The notes: generated from the letters alone by a model not told the origin. A DNA stretch of 64,000 bases from a bacterium (GCA_016125045.1 WGML01000006.1:62001-126000); one strand, 5' to 3'. Shown: positions 37,058 to 46,921, numbered from the stretch's first letter. Translations and numbers: made by a program.

Positions 37058-40000
37058 CTAGAACTTCACCCGCGCGCCAACCGTGACGTTCCAGAAGGAC
37101 ACGTTTCCGTCGCGGCTTTCCGGAGCCCGATCGAAGAACCGATTGTACTGGAAGCGGTTGTTGACGATCGAAGCGTCGAGCACCGGCGTGCGTTGCGGGA
37201 ACGACGCCTGATAGAGGATGCCCCAGTCGTCATTGATCAGATTGCCGATGTTCTCGATGACGATGAAGCCCGCGCCGCTGAGCCCGCCGAAAATCGGGAA
37301 TTCCTGCTCGAGCTTAAGGTCGAACTTGTTGCTCCACTGCCCTTCATTCGCGTTCCGGCCGGTCGTTGTCCCGCGCGACAGGCCATAACGGTTGATGAAC
37401 GCGCTGAACGCGGCGAGGTCGAAGCTCGGGCCGTAGGTCACGCGCGGATCATCCGTAGCACCCGGGCCGCTCGGCACGTAGATGAGGTGGATGCCTTCAT
37501 TGCCGTCGCCGAACAGATCGGGGCTCACCGAGTCGTACACGAAGGAGAACGGGCGGCCCTGGAAGGCCTGGCCGAACAGCGTCGCGGTCGTGTCGTAGTC
37601 ACCGAAAAAGGCGCGCTTGAATTGCAGGCGACCGGTGAAGCGGTGCGGGATCTCGTAGTTCGAGGTCGCGAGCTCCCGATTGTTGATGTCCGTCACCGCC
37701 GCCGATGTCCAGTTCGAGAAAGCGACCGACGACGTCATCGAGTTGCGGTCCTTGGAGTCGACGAACGCATAGGCAAGAGACCAGTTCAGGCCCCAATCAT
37801 AGTCCTTGTCGATCGAGGCCGACCACACATTCTGAAAGCCTCCGTCGGAATTGGTCAGGATCAGATCGTTGTTGAATCCCCGACCGGAGCAGGCGGTCGA
37901 CGCCGGAGCAGCCAGGCAGTCGGGATCGGAGAAGTCCACACGGCGGTAGATCGGGCTGCCGTCGGGCGCGCTTCCCACCTGGGCGAGCGAGATGTCGACG
38001 ATGTCGGCCGCGTCCTTCGACTGCGACCGGAGATAGTCAACGTTCACCCGGTAGCCTTGGCCAAAGATACCCGGGAGGTCGAGATCATAGGTGGCGCCGA
38101 TGTTGAATTTCCACTCCGAGGGTGGGCGGAAGTCGGGGTCGATCGCGTTCACGCCGCCATTGGCGGTCGCGTTCGCCACGGTGTCGAACATTCGGGTCGG
38201 AACGCCCCAGAGCGCGCCACGCGGGTTGACGGTCTGGTTGGCGCCCCGCTCGTCCCCTGTGTGGAACTCGCCCGTCAGCAGGTTGCCGATCAGCGGATTG
38301 TTGGAGGTGCCGGGATTGCGCCAGTCGAGCTGGATGTTGGTGATGCCGTCGTTGGAGTAGGAATTCGACACCCACACATTCGGATTGCCGCCGGCAAAAA
38401 GGCCTGCACCCGCGCGCACCTTGAGATCGCGCGTGGCGTCCCAGGTGATCCCGAAGCGAGGCTGGATGATGCCTTCGCCGTCAAGCGTCAGATTGTTTCC
38501 GAAGCCATAGCGATTGAAGAAATTCTGGTTGAAGTTCGGCCGGTCGTCCGACGTGTACCAGTCATAACGGACGCCCAGGGTCACATCGACCGTGTCACCG
38601 ACCGGGAACTCATCCTGAATGTACGCGGAGTTGATCCGGTACTTGAAGGACGCGGCGGCGTCGTTCGGATTGTTGGTCCCGCGCGCATTTCCGTAGAACA
38701 CCTGCGACGCGAGGCCGTTCTGGAAGTTGTCGATGGCCGCGGTCGCCGACGAGCCGGAGAAGATGAACTCCCCTTCGGTGTGCTGAACGAACAGGTTGAA
38801 GATGTCGAACTCGAGCATCTCTCCACCGAACGTGATCGCGTGATCGCCGACGCGATAGGTGCCGGCGGCCTTCACATTGAGCGTCGAATAGTCGAGATCG
38901 TTCGAGTGACGACTGTCGTCGCACCCCAGATAAACGGTCGCGCCGCCAAGCCGGATCTGGACTTCGCCAACATTGCCGCCGTCGACGCACGCTTGCGTGA
39001 AATCAACGTCGTTGAACGCGACCCTCAGCTCGGTCGAGAAATTGTCGGTCCAGTCGGAAAAGAGCTGGCCGGAATAGGCCTTCAGTTCCGCTCCGCGATT
39101 GTACAGGTGCTTGGAAAACTCGAACTGCGTCGCCTGGTTTGAGTCCGACTCGGTGAGGTTCAGACCCTTGGAGTAGTTGTAGGTGACGGCTGCGCGATGG
39201 CGGTCGTTGATGTTCCAGTCGAAGCGAAGCAGATACTTTTCGTCGGTGGTCGGTGCGCTGGCGGGCACATCTCCGGGGTCATACCCGTACACGGTCTGCG
39301 CGATGTTGCGGATGCGGTCGAAGTTAGCCTGGCTGAGGCCGGCGATCTCGTTCGTGGCGCCCGACCCCGCAGGGCCCCGGAAGAAGAGGTTCGAGCCCTC
39401 GTACTTCTCGTAAGCGGCGAAGAAGAACAGCCTGTCCGGAATGATCGGTCCGCCGAGGGTGCCGCCATAGCGCTTGTCTTCGAAGGACGGAACGAACACC
39501 GTCTGGCCTTCAAGCGAGTCGCCCCGCAGGCTGTCGTCAGTGTAGTCGTAGAAGGCCGAGCCGGAGAACCGGTTCGTTCCCGACTTGGTGACCGCGTTGA
39601 TGTTGCAGGCGGTGAAGCCGCCATACTGCACGTCGAACGGCGCAAGCTCCACCGACACGTTGTTGATCGCGCCGATCGGGAACGGCATACGCTCGGTCGG
39701 GTAGCCGTTGCCATTGAGCCCGAAGCCGTCGTTCAGGCCGATGCCGTCCACCGTGAGACTGTTGAAGCGCGGATGCGCGCCCGCGCACTGGATCGCGTCG
39801 TTGAAGCTTTCGTCCAGGTACACCCGCGGATCGAGCCGAATGATGTCCTTGATGTCGTTGTTGATGGCGGGCGAATCTTCGATCGCCGAGAGATTGAAGG
39901 AGGTGGAGGGCCCGATCGCGACCTCGGCGGTGTTCTCCCGCGAGGCCGTCACCAGGATCACCGCTCCGGTCGATGCGCCGGAAAACGACAGGTTCACATC

Positions 40001-40321
40001 GGTGACGTTGCCGAGCGTAAGGCCGACATTTTCAAGGGTCGTCGGTTGCTGGTTGGGGGCCGAGACAGCGACGGTGTAAGGGCCGCCCGGGTTGAGATTG
40101 CGAACATCGAACGCACCCGTCTCCGTCGTGGAGACCGTGCGCGAGAAACCGGTGCGGGTGTCGGTGACCACAACTGTGGCGCCGGTCGCCGGCGCACCGT
40201 CGGACAGGGTCACATATCCACGAAGGCTGGACGTCGTTTCCTGGGCAATTGCTGGCTGGATCGACGCAATTGACATCGCGGACAGTGCAACCCCGCCGGC
40301 GAGATGCTTGATACTGATCAT
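37058..40321 (-). CDS. Oar-like TonB-dependent outer-membrane receptor
   Basis: 1087 residues. A Sec signal peptide ends at about residue 26 (IQPAIAQ/ETTSS). A carboxypeptidase-regulatory-like domain follows (LRGYVTLSDGAPATGATVVV, about 33-110), then a plug domain (SLTVDGIGLNDGFGLNGNGY, YGGFTACNINAVTKSGTNRF) and a 22-strand-type barrel ending in the outer-membrane C-terminal Phe (VTVGARVKF). Large receptors with this N-terminal domain belong to the Oar/OmpA-related group; ligands may be peptides or glycans but cannot be deduced. No TonB/ExbBD or transporter is adjacent. It has a long upstream region with a symmetric operator-like element and its own terminator. Confidence 0.93.
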   Translation of the reverse strand: MISIKHLAGGVALSAMSIASIQPAIAQETTSSLRGYVTLSDGAPATGATVVVTDTRTGFSRTVSTTETGAFDVRNLNPGGPYTVAVSAPNQQPTTLENVGLTLGNVTDVNLSFSGASTGAVILVTASRENTAEVAIGPSTSFNLSAIEDSPAINNDIKDIIRLDPRVYLDESFNDAIQCAGAHPRFNSLTVDGIGLNDGFGLNGNGYPTERMPFPIGAINNVSVELAPFDVQYGGFTACNINAVTKSGTNRFSGSAFYDYTDDSLRGDSLEGQTVFVPSFEDKRYGGTLGGPIIPDRLFFFAAYEKYEGSNLFFRGPAGSGATNEIAGLSQANFDRIRNIAQTVYGYDPGDVPASAPTTDEKYLLRFDWNINDRHRAAVTYNYSKGLNLTESDSNQATQFEFSKHLYNRGAELKAYSGQLFSDWTDNFSTELRVAFNDVDFTQACVDGGNVGEVQIRLGGATVYLGCDDSRHSNDLDYSTLNVKAAGTYRVGDHAITFGGEMLEFDIFNLFVQHTEGEFIFSGSSATAAIDNFQNGLASQVFYGNARGTNNPNDAAASFKYRINSAYIQDEFPVGDTVDVTLGVRYDWYTSDDRPNFNQNFFNRYGFGNNLTLDGEGIIQPRFGITWDATRDLKVRAGAGLFAGGNPNVWVSNSYSNDGITNIQLDWRNPGTSNNPLIGNLLTGEFHTGDERGANQTVNPRGALWGVPTRMFDTVANATANGGVNAIDPDFRPPSEWKFNIGATYDLDLPGIFGQGYRVNVDYLRSQSKDAADIVDISLAQVGSAPDGSPIYRRVDFSDPDCLAAPASTACSGRGFNNDLILTNSDGGFQNVWSASIDKDYDWGLNWSLAYAFVDSKDRNSMTSSVAFSNWTSAAVTDINNRELATSNYEIPHRFTGRLQFKRAFFGDYDTTATLFGQAFQGRPFSFVYDSVSPDLFGDGNEGIHLIYVPSGPGATDDPRVTYGPSFDLAAFSAFINRYGLSRGTTTGRNANEGQWSNKFDLKLEQEFPIFGGLSGAGFIVIENIGNLINDDWGILYQASFPQRTPVLDASIVNNRFQYNRFFDRAPESRDGNVSFWNVTVGARVKF

Positions 40322-40660
40322 GACATTGGCCCCTCTGGGCCCGACGACGCACGCCGGGCGATAACGCGGGGCGATTAGCTTGGCGTCAGCGAAAATCCGA
40401 TGACGCTTTTATGAAGGTTTCATGACGCGGCACTTTTTGGCGTTCATCCCGGCCCGAGCGGCGAGATCGAAAGCATCGGCCCAGAGGACCATTCGCGACG
40501 AAATGGCTGTAGACTCAGAGAACTGCAGCCGTCTGTGTCCGCCGCAACACAGCGGGCAGCCAAGTCGTCGCCCGAGCGCCGCGCTGCCCCCCCTTCAAGC
40601 CGACGACCAGGCGGGCTATGCAGACGTTAGACATGAAGCACTCTTGTTCAGGTGAGCCCG
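40322..40660. other. 339-base intergenic region between TonB receptor and GT39 gene
   Basis: Holds the divergent promoters of the receptor (minus) and the GT39 transferase (plus). The first 130 bases contain the symmetric element at 40400-40428. The rest is GC-rich with only antisense-like open frames lacking ribosome sites. I see no RNA gene. Confidence 0.6.
40400..40428 (-). promoter_or_regulatory. Operator-like nested repeat upstream of the TonB receptor
   Basis: A perfect inverted repeat ATGAA-GGT-TTCAT (40411-40423) lies inside a direct repeat ATGACGC (40400-40406 and 40422-40428, 22 bases apart). It is 80-107 bases upstream of the receptor start codon, a position suiting a regulator or promoter site. 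No regulator is adjacent, so the binding protein is unknown. Confidence 0.4.
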
Positions 40661-42259
40661 ATGGCAGTCGCCCCCCGACCCGAGGCCCGCCAGGGAACTG
40701 ATCCAGAGCGCGTCTCAGGCGCCCCCGCTTCTGGCGACGACGCCCATTCGTCATCGCTGCATCGGTTCGTTCTCCTGGGCGTCGGCGCCGTCGTGCTCGT
40801 CCGACTCATCGTCACAGCTCTGACCCCGCTGGAATTGGCGGCCGACGAGGCTCAGTACTGGAGGTGGGCGCAGACGCCGGACTGGGGTTATTTTTCCAAA
40901 CCTCCCTTTATCGCGTGGGTCATCGCCGCCTCGACCAGCCTCTTCGGGGACGCAGAGTGGGCGATCCGGGCGCCGGCCGCCCTCCTGCACGGCGGGGCGG
41001 CGATCGCCATCTACACGCTCGGCCAGCGCGCCTTTGATCAACGCGTGGGGGCGTGGGCGGCGGCGGTGTATCTTCTGATGCCGGGGGTCGCCGTGTCGTC
41101 GGCTGTCATGTCGACCGACGCTGTGCTCCTTCCCCTCTGGACTCTGGCCCTGCTCTGCCTCTGGCGCCTTCGCGATCGACCCGGCGTCGCTGGGGGAACA
41201 ACCCTCGGGCTGGTGATCGGTCTCGCCATGCTCGCGAAGTATGCAGCGCTTTATCTGCTGGTGGGGGCGATCCTCGCCGCGATTGTGGACCGGGCGACAC
41301 GGCGCGCCTTGCTCTCGCCCGCGGGCGCCGCCGCGGCGGCGGCCCTCCTGCTCACCCTCACTCCCAACCTGCTCTGGAACGCCGCCAACGATTTTGCGAC
41401 CGTCAGCCACACCACCGAGAACGCAAACTGGGGCGACGCGGGGTTCAAGCCTGAACATCTTCTGAAGTTCATCGGCGATCAGATGGCGGTGTTCGGACCC
41501 ATGAGTTTCGGCCTGCTCGTAGCCGCCTTCGCCCTTCGGTTAAAGCCGCCGAAGACCGCCGAAGACAGCGCCCGGCTTTGGCTTGCCTGTTTTGTCCTGC
41601 CACCGCTTCTCGTTATCGCCGGACAAGCGATGATTTCCAGGGCTCACGCTAACTGGGCCGCGACGGCATATCCAGCAGCATCCGTTCTGATCGCATCTTT
41701 TGTCGCCCAGGCGCGCTGGGGCGCGACACTGAAGGCAGGCGTCGCGCTCAATCTTCTCGCCTGCGTGTTTGTGGTCGTCGTGGCCCTGGCGCCGGCGCTC
41801 GCGGACCGGATGGGTCTTGAGAATGCGCTGAAACGCACCCGGGGCTGGTCTGAAACAGCAACGGAACTCGCGGCCCGGGCGCGCAGCGTCGGCGCGACGG
41901 CGATTCTCATCGACGAGCGCGAGGTGTGGCACGAGATCGATTACTACGGACGGGAACTGGATCTTCCGCCGCACCGGCTATGGCGCCGGCATGATGAGCC
42001 GCGCAGCTTCGCCGAAGCCCATGCACCGCTTGTGGGGAACGGTAGTGAAGACCAGCTTGTGCTGGTCGTGAGCCATGTCCCTGAATATAGGCCGCGCATG
42101 CGCGCTGACTTCCAAAGCTTTGACTCCGCTGGGAATATCGAGATTCGACTGAGCCCGAATCGGTATCGGATTCTGAAGCTCTACACGGCGTCCGGTTTCA
42201 AGCCGTTGGCTCGCGATGCAGCCTATGAAGCGCGGTTCAAGGACCAGTCAGAGGACTAG
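40661..42259 (+). CDS. GT39-family (ArnT/PMT-like) membrane glycosyltransferase
   Basis: 532 residues, about eleven transmembrane helices. The first periplasmic loop carries ELAADEAQYWRWAQTPDWGY followed by FSKPPFIAWV, the DE-containing motif of lipid-linked sugar transferases of the ArnT/YkcA type. It would move a sugar from a polyprenyl-phosphate donor to an envelope acceptor, such as lipid A, in the periplasm. The C-terminal 130 residues are soluble. ATG 40661 has AGGTGAG at good spacing; an upstream GTG at 40652 has none. The DUF-type C-terminal domain and substrate are not defined. Confidence 0.88.
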   Translation: MAVAPRPEARQGTDPERVSGAPASGDDAHSSSLHRFVLLGVGAVVLVRLIVTALTPLELAADEAQYWRWAQTPDWGYFSKPPFIAWVIAASTSLFGDAEWAIRAPAALLHGGAAIAIYTLGQRAFDQRVGAWAAAVYLLMPGVAVSSAVMSTDAVLLPLWTLALLCLWRLRDRPGVAGGTTLGLVIGLAMLAKYAALYLLVGAILAAIVDRATRRALLSPAGAAAAAALLLTLTPNLLWNAANDFATVSHTTENANWGDAGFKPEHLLKFIGDQMAVFGPMSFGLLVAAFALRLKPPKTAEDSARLWLACFVLPPLLVIAGQAMISRAHANWAATAYPAASVLIASFVAQARWGATLKAGVALNLLACVFVVVVALAPALADRMGLENALKRTRGWSETATELAARARSVGATAILIDEREVWHEIDYYGRELDLPPHRLWRRHDEPRSFAEAHAPLVGNGSEDQLVLVVSHVPEYRPRMRADFQSFDSAGNIEIRLSPNRYRILKLYTASGFKPLARDAAYEARFKDQSED

Positions 42260-42260
42260 C

Positions 42261-42276
42261 GGCGCATGGTTGCGCC
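42261..42276. terminator. Small hairpin between convergent GT39 and adaptor genes
   Basis: Perfect 6-bp stem GGCGCA-TGGT-TGCGCC, two bases after the GT39 stop and 19 bases before the adaptor stop. No T tract on either side; weak bidirectional terminator candidate. Confidence 0.35.
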
Positions 42277-42294
42277 CCGCTCGCCCCGGCGTCC

Positions 42295-43431
42295 TCAGCC
42301 TCCCTCACCAGCGATCACGGGCGTCGCACGAAGCCCAAGGGTGATGTTGCCCTGCCCTTCAGCCACGAGCAGCGCCTCACTTGGCAGACCGGTGACCCAG
42401 ACGCTTTCCGCTGATCCGCCCACCACGTCGGCGGGCGCAAAACTGATAATGCCGCCAACGTCGATGTAGCGCACGCCGATGCGACCCGCTGCGTCGGTTG
42501 TCAGCATGTCAGGGGCAATCCGGTGCGCATCGCCTTCGCCGATCTCGATCCGCACGTCGGCGGATCGACCGACCGACACGGCGCCTTCGGGATTGGCCAT
42601 CTCGACCTCGATCCGGAACTCCCCGGACGCAGGGTTCGCGGTGGTGGCGACGAAGCGCACGCGGCCGCGAATCTCGGCTCCGTCGGTCAGCCGGAGACGG
42701 GCGTCCGCTCCCGGTTTCAGCATGGATGCAAACCGGTCCGGGGCCTCGCCCACCACCACGATCGGATCCAGTTCAACCACCACGCCGCACGGCGCGCCCG
42801 GCGAGAGAAAGTCGCCAACCTCGGCCAGTCTCTGCTCGAAAACGCCTTTGAAAGGCGCGCGGACGCGGGTCTTCGCCACTTCCGAGCGGGCGATCTGGAC
42901 CGCCGCCTTGGCGGCGTCGAAAGCCGCCTTCGTGGAGGCAACTCGGGCCGGCGAGGTCCACCCTTTCTCGGCGAGCGTTGAGGCGGACGTGAAATCCAGC
43001 TCCTTGGCCTGCAGTTCGGCCTCTGCCTCCTTCAGCCGGGCGTCCCGGTCGTCGAGGTCGAGACCGCATAGCATGTCGCCGGTGTTGACGACCGTCCCTG
43101 GCTTGACCGGCGCGGCTGTCACGGCGCCGGTCGTCTCGGCCTTCACCGTCACGGTGCGGGCCGCTTCCGTGCGGCCGCTCAGCGTCACATAGATGGGCCT
43201 TACCTCGGCTGTTGATCGATGAACAGCGACGCGCATGCCGTCGCGGCCGCCGCGAGGATCGGCGAGCGGCTTGTCCAGCACGGGAACGGCGTGCGCCTCC
43301 ACCGAAGCGATCGGGGTTCGGCTCGAATCATCCGACATCAGCGAGCGCAGGCCCGCATACGCCCCGAACAGCGCCGCGATCCCCGCAAGCACGGTGATCC
43401 ATCGTGTCACGCGATGAGATCCTTTCCACAT
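42295..43431 (-). CDS. RND-type efflux periplasmic adaptor (HlyD/MFP family), orphan
   Basis: 379 residues from ATG 43431. One N-terminal membrane helix (WITVLAGIAALFGAYAGL), then the barrel-sandwich/lipoyl halves (TVTVKAETTGAVTAAPVKPG and VRAPFKGVFEQRLAEVGDFL) flanking an alpha-helical coiled-coil hairpin, and a beta-barrel plus membrane-proximal domain. In RND pumps this protein links the inner-membrane pump to the outer-membrane channel. No RND pump or TolC gene is next to it: both neighbours are on the opposite strand and unrelated. It must serve a pump encoded elsewhere or be a remnant of a lost cluster. Confidence 0.9.
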   Translation of the reverse strand: MWKGSHRVTRWITVLAGIAALFGAYAGLRSLMSDDSSRTPIASVEAHAVPVLDKPLADPRGGRDGMRVAVHRSTAEVRPIYVTLSGRTEAARTVTVKAETTGAVTAAPVKPGTVVNTGDMLCGLDLDDRDARLKEAEAELQAKELDFTSASTLAEKGWTSPARVASTKAAFDAAKAAVQIARSEVAKTRVRAPFKGVFEQRLAEVGDFLSPGAPCGVVVELDPIVVVGEAPDRFASMLKPGADARLRLTDGAEIRGRVRFVATTANPASGEFRIEVEMANPEGAVSVGRSADVRIEIGEGDAHRIAPDMLTTDAAGRIGVRYIDVGGIISFAPADVVGGSAESVWVTGLPSEALLVAEGQGNITLGLRATPVIAGEGG

Positions 43432-43585
43432 ATCCTGCTGTTCGCGCCGGATAGTCCGGCGACGAATCAGCGAGCGCCGACTCACTCCAATATAGAGCGA
43501 ACGACCGGGACGCGGTACTGACAACGCCGCAACACTGGCGCGACGCGCAGCGGACGGCGCGCGCGGACGATCGCGGGAGGGATGG

Positions 43586-46018
43586 ATGGTCGGCTCTGGC
43601 GGGCGGGATTTCGGCCCGATCTATCCCTTCATCGCGCTGGTGATCGCGATCCTCGCCGCCGCGGCGGCCTATGGGTCCGCGACCCCGCCTTCGCCCCGGG
43701 CCGGGATGACGGGCGACGGGCAGTTTTCCGCCGATCGGGCGATGGAGACCCTCCGGATACTGCTCGATGACGAGACGCCCCATCCCGCAGGTTCGCCGGC
43801 GAATTTCGCCGTTCGCGAGAGGTTGAAGTCGGGTTTCGAAGATGTCGGCGTGACGCTGGAGGAGCGTTCGGACGTGGCGTGCAGAGCCTCGATTCGGGCC
43901 TCTCAGGTGTCCTGCGCGCCGGTTTTCAACCTCTTCGGCCAGATCACAAAGGGGGACGGGCCAGCGGTTATCCTCATGGCTCACCACGACTCGGTCGGCG
44001 CGGGCCCCGGCGCCGCGGACGACATGCATGCGGCCGCGATCATCATCGAGATCGCGGCGATCCTGAGATCGGAGTCGCCGCGAGCAAACCCAGTCTACGC
44101 GCTGGTCACGGACGCGGAGGAGGACGGGCTGTTCGGCGCCCGCGCTTTCTTCTCCAAACTCGACGCGGCGCCGGAGATCGGGGCGGTGATCAATATGGAG
44201 GCTCGCGGCAATTCTGGAATGAGCCTTCTGTTCGAGACCGGCGAGGGAAGCGACCGCCTGATACGCGCCTACGCCGCCACGGCTCGGCGGCCCGCCGCGA
44301 ACTCGGTGATGCAGGTGATCTACAAGACCCTTCCGAACGACACCGACTTCTCTGAAACGCTCGCGGCGGGGGTGACCGGGGTGAATTTCGCCTTCATCGG
44401 CAATGTCGCTCACTATCACACGCCGCTCGACTCCCTCGCCAATCTGGACAGGCGCAGCGTCCAGCATCAGGGCGACAACGCGCTCGGAATGACCCGGGCG
44501 CTGGCCGCGGCCGACTTCAGCGCGCCGCCCGGCGGCGAAGGCGTCTACGCGGATCTCTGGTCAAGGGTGCTGGTCAACGCGCCCGCCTCCTGGGCGGCGC
44601 CGCTCGCGCTCCTAGGGACCACCCTTCTCGCCGGAGCAGGAGCCCTCTGGGCGCGCGGCCGACGGCGGCGCATCGTCGCTGCGGGCGCCTCGGTGGTGCT
44701 GCTTCCGATGATCCTGGTCGCCGCCTGTCTCTGCGCCAGGGCGGCGGCCGGACTTGCAGGACTGTTCGGCTCGCCGGCGCCGGGTTTCGCCCATCCCGAA
44801 CCCCTGCGCATCGCGATCTGGCTGGCGGCGGGGCTCGCCATCGTCAGGCCCGGCGTCCTTCTCGCCCGCTGGCTCGGCCCGCACCTGACGTTGTTTTCGA
44901 TCTGGGGCTGGATCGCTGCGCTCGCGGTTCTCTCTGCGATTCTCGCGCCCGGCGCCTCGATCAATTTCCTGATCCCGCTCCTGCCGGCGGCGTTAGTGTT
45001 GCTGATCGCGGCGGTGGTCGACGCTCGCAGCGGCGAGCGATCGACAGGTTCGCGGGCCTTCCGGATCGCTGCATTCATCGCCGCGGTCTGGAACCTCGCC
45101 TGGTGGATCCCCCTCATCCGCCTGTTCGAGGACTCGCTCGGCCTCGACCCGCCCTACCTGCAGGCGGTGTTTGTCGCGACAGCGCTCGCGGGCTTTGCTC
45201 CCTTGCTCGCCTTCCGGAGCGGCGAAGACAGGATCGGCGCGGCCGCAGCGTCCACGCCTGCGTCGGGCTGGAGACGGCACCTCCCACCTCTGCTGCTTCC
45301 AGCCGCGGTGTTCGCGGGCATGGTCGTCGCATCGATCGCCGCAGGCCTCGCACCAGCCTTTTCCCCCTTCCGGCCCCAACCGGTGAATGTTCTCCACGTA
45401 ACCGACGCCCTGACAAACGAAGCGCAATGGCGCGTGGCGGCGCGACCGCTCACCCTGCCTGCGGAGCTTCGCGCCGCCGCGGAATTCAGCATGATGCCTG
45501 AACCGAGACAGCCCGGCCTGCTTCCCGCAGGCTTTGTCGCCCCCGCGACAGCGGCCTCGCTCGGCGCAACAGGACCGGCGGTGGAAACGCTGCTGGATGA
45601 GCGCGAAGGCGCGGAGCGTACCCTGCGTCTCGCCTTCCCCGGCCTCGCCGATGCGGGCTCCTTCCGGTTGCTTATCCCGGAGGACGCACGACCGCTCTCC
45701 ATCACCATCGCCGGCGAGACGTTGGCGTTCGATTCCGAGCGCGCTGTAGGCGGCGTCCATATGCTCCAGTGCTTCGGGCGGGTGTGCGACGGCGTGGACA
45801 TCCGGTTGAACGCCGCGCCGTCTGATCCGACTGACGAAGGGCCACCACTCGGGGCCCCGGAGGAGGCCCAAGCGCCCAGCCCGTGGCTGATCGCGGCCTC
45901 GCGGCGGGGCCTGCCTCCCGGAGGCGACGTGCTGGTTCGAGCGAGGCCCGCCACCGCGACCCGCTACCAGAATGGCGATGAGTCGATCGTGATCCACGCC
46001 TACACGCCCCCGCCCTGA
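43586..46018 (+). CDS. M28-family zinc aminopeptidase with multi-pass membrane domain
   Basis: 810 residues. One N-terminal membrane helix, then an M28 peptidase domain (about 48-310): His133 in LMAHHDSVG, Asp145/146 in GAADDMHAA, the catalytic Glu pair in TDAEEDGLFG, Glu205 in NMEARGN and His278 in HYHTPLDS are the two-zinc ligands and catalytic residues. About seven to eight transmembrane helices follow (320-590) and then a soluble C-terminal domain. The same layout occurs in eukaryotic ERMP1/Fxna peptidases. The active site should face the periplasm. Substrate unknown. GGGAGGG precedes ATG 43586. Confidence 0.9.
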   Translation: MVGSGGRDFGPIYPFIALVIAILAAAAAYGSATPPSPRAGMTGDGQFSADRAMETLRILLDDETPHPAGSPANFAVRERLKSGFEDVGVTLEERSDVACRASIRASQVSCAPVFNLFGQITKGDGPAVILMAHHDSVGAGPGAADDMHAAAIIIEIAAILRSESPRANPVYALVTDAEEDGLFGARAFFSKLDAAPEIGAVINMEARGNSGMSLLFETGEGSDRLIRAYAATARRPAANSVMQVIYKTLPNDTDFSETLAAGVTGVNFAFIGNVAHYHTPLDSLANLDRRSVQHQGDNALGMTRALAAADFSAPPGGEGVYADLWSRVLVNAPASWAAPLALLGTTLLAGAGALWARGRRRRIVAAGASVVLLPMILVAACLCARAAAGLAGLFGSPAPGFAHPEPLRIAIWLAAGLAIVRPGVLLARWLGPHLTLFSIWGWIAALAVLSAILAPGASINFLIPLLPAALVLLIAAVVDARSGERSTGSRAFRIAAFIAAVWNLAWWIPLIRLFEDSLGLDPPYLQAVFVATALAGFAPLLAFRSGEDRIGAAAASTPASGWRRHLPPLLLPAAVFAGMVVASIAAGLAPAFSPFRPQPVNVLHVTDALTNEAQWRVAARPLTLPAELRAAAEFSMMPEPRQPGLLPAGFVAPATAASLGATGPAVETLLDEREGAERTLRLAFPGLADAGSFRLLIPEDARPLSITIAGETLAFDSERAVGGVHMLQCFGRVCDGVDIRLNAAPSDPTDEGPPLGAPEEAQAPSPWLIAASRRGLPPGGDVLVRARPATATRYQNGDESIVIHAYTPPP

Positions 46019-46117
46019 GGCTTGGACCCGCGCCTAAACACTCGAATGAGTTGCAATCGTCCGCCGCCCCCCCTAGCTCCGGCTGGTTCACGCTCTCCCG
46101 CCCGAAAGCCCCCGCCC

Positions 46118-46921
46118 ATGCAAACCGCAGAACGGCCGCCGCGCTCACCCAACGCGCCCACCGAGGAGACCGTGATCTCGGTCAAGCACTACACCGACCG
46201 GATGTTCGCCTTCCGCATCACCCGTCCGGCGAGCTTTCGCTTCCGCTCCGGCGAATTCGTGATGATCGGGCTCGAACCGCCGGGAGAAAAGCCGATCCTC
46301 AGGGCGTATTCGATCGCGAGCCCCTCCTGGGATGAGGAACTCGAATTCTTCTCAATCAAGGTCCAGGACGGGCCGCTGACCTCCAAACTCCAGGCGATCC
46401 GGCCGGGCGACACGGTGGTGCTCGGCCGCAAGTCCGTCGGCACGCTGGTGCATGATGCGCTGACGCCGGGCGAACGGCTGTATCTGTTCTCGACCGGAAC
46501 GGGCTTTGCGCCATTCGCCAGCATCATCCGCGACCCCGAAACCTATGAGCGGTTCAGGCAGGTGATCGTCACCCACACCTGCCGCGAGGTCGGCGAACTC
46601 GCCTACGGGTTCGACACGGTCGAAGCGGCGCGGAACGACCCTCTCGTCGGCGAACAGGCGACGGCGCAGCTCGTTCACTACACGTCCGTCACGCGCGAGC
46701 CCTGGAAACAGCAGAAGCGGATCACGACGCTGATCGAGACCGGCGAATTGTTCCGTGATCTCGGCGTTCCGCCGCTCGATCCCGCGACGGACCGGGTGAT
46801 GATCTGCGGCTCGCTGGACATGCTGAACGACACGCGCGCGCTTGCCGAGGCCGCCGGCCTCACCGAGGGATCGAACGCCAAGCCCGCCGAATTCGTGGTC
46901 GAGAAGGCGTTCGTCGGCTGA
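46118..46921 (+). CDS. fpr: Ferredoxin-NADP+ reductase
   Basis: 267 residues, plant-type FNR. The FAD-binding motif is RAYSIASPSWDEELEFFSIK, the NADP site begins YLFSTGTGFAPFASII, and the C-terminal MICGSLDMLNDTRALAEAAG closes the fold. It transfers electrons between NADPH and ferredoxin or flavodoxin, supporting iron-sulfur enzymes and redox balance. I use ATG 46118; 32 upstream in-frame codons are Pro/Arg-rich and not conserved. Monocistronic. Confidence 0.94.
   Translation: MQTAERPPRSPNAPTEETVISVKHYTDRMFAFRITRPASFRFRSGEFVMIGLEPPGEKPILRAYSIASPSWDEELEFFSIKVQDGPLTSKLQAIRPGDTVVLGRKSVGTLVHDALTPGERLYLFSTGTGFAPFASIIRDPETYERFRQVIVTHTCREVGELAYGFDTVEAARNDPLVGEQATAQLVHYTSVTREPWKQQKRITTLIETGELFRDLGVPPLDPATDRVMICGSLDMLNDTRALAEAAGLTEGSNAKPAEFVVEKAFVG

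Noticed and set aside
36971-39142. 723-codon open frame antisense to the TonB receptor gene
   Set aside because: Translation is Arg/Val/Glu-rich with no domain or ribosome site; it mirrors codon bias of the real receptor gene, which has signal peptide, plug and barrel.
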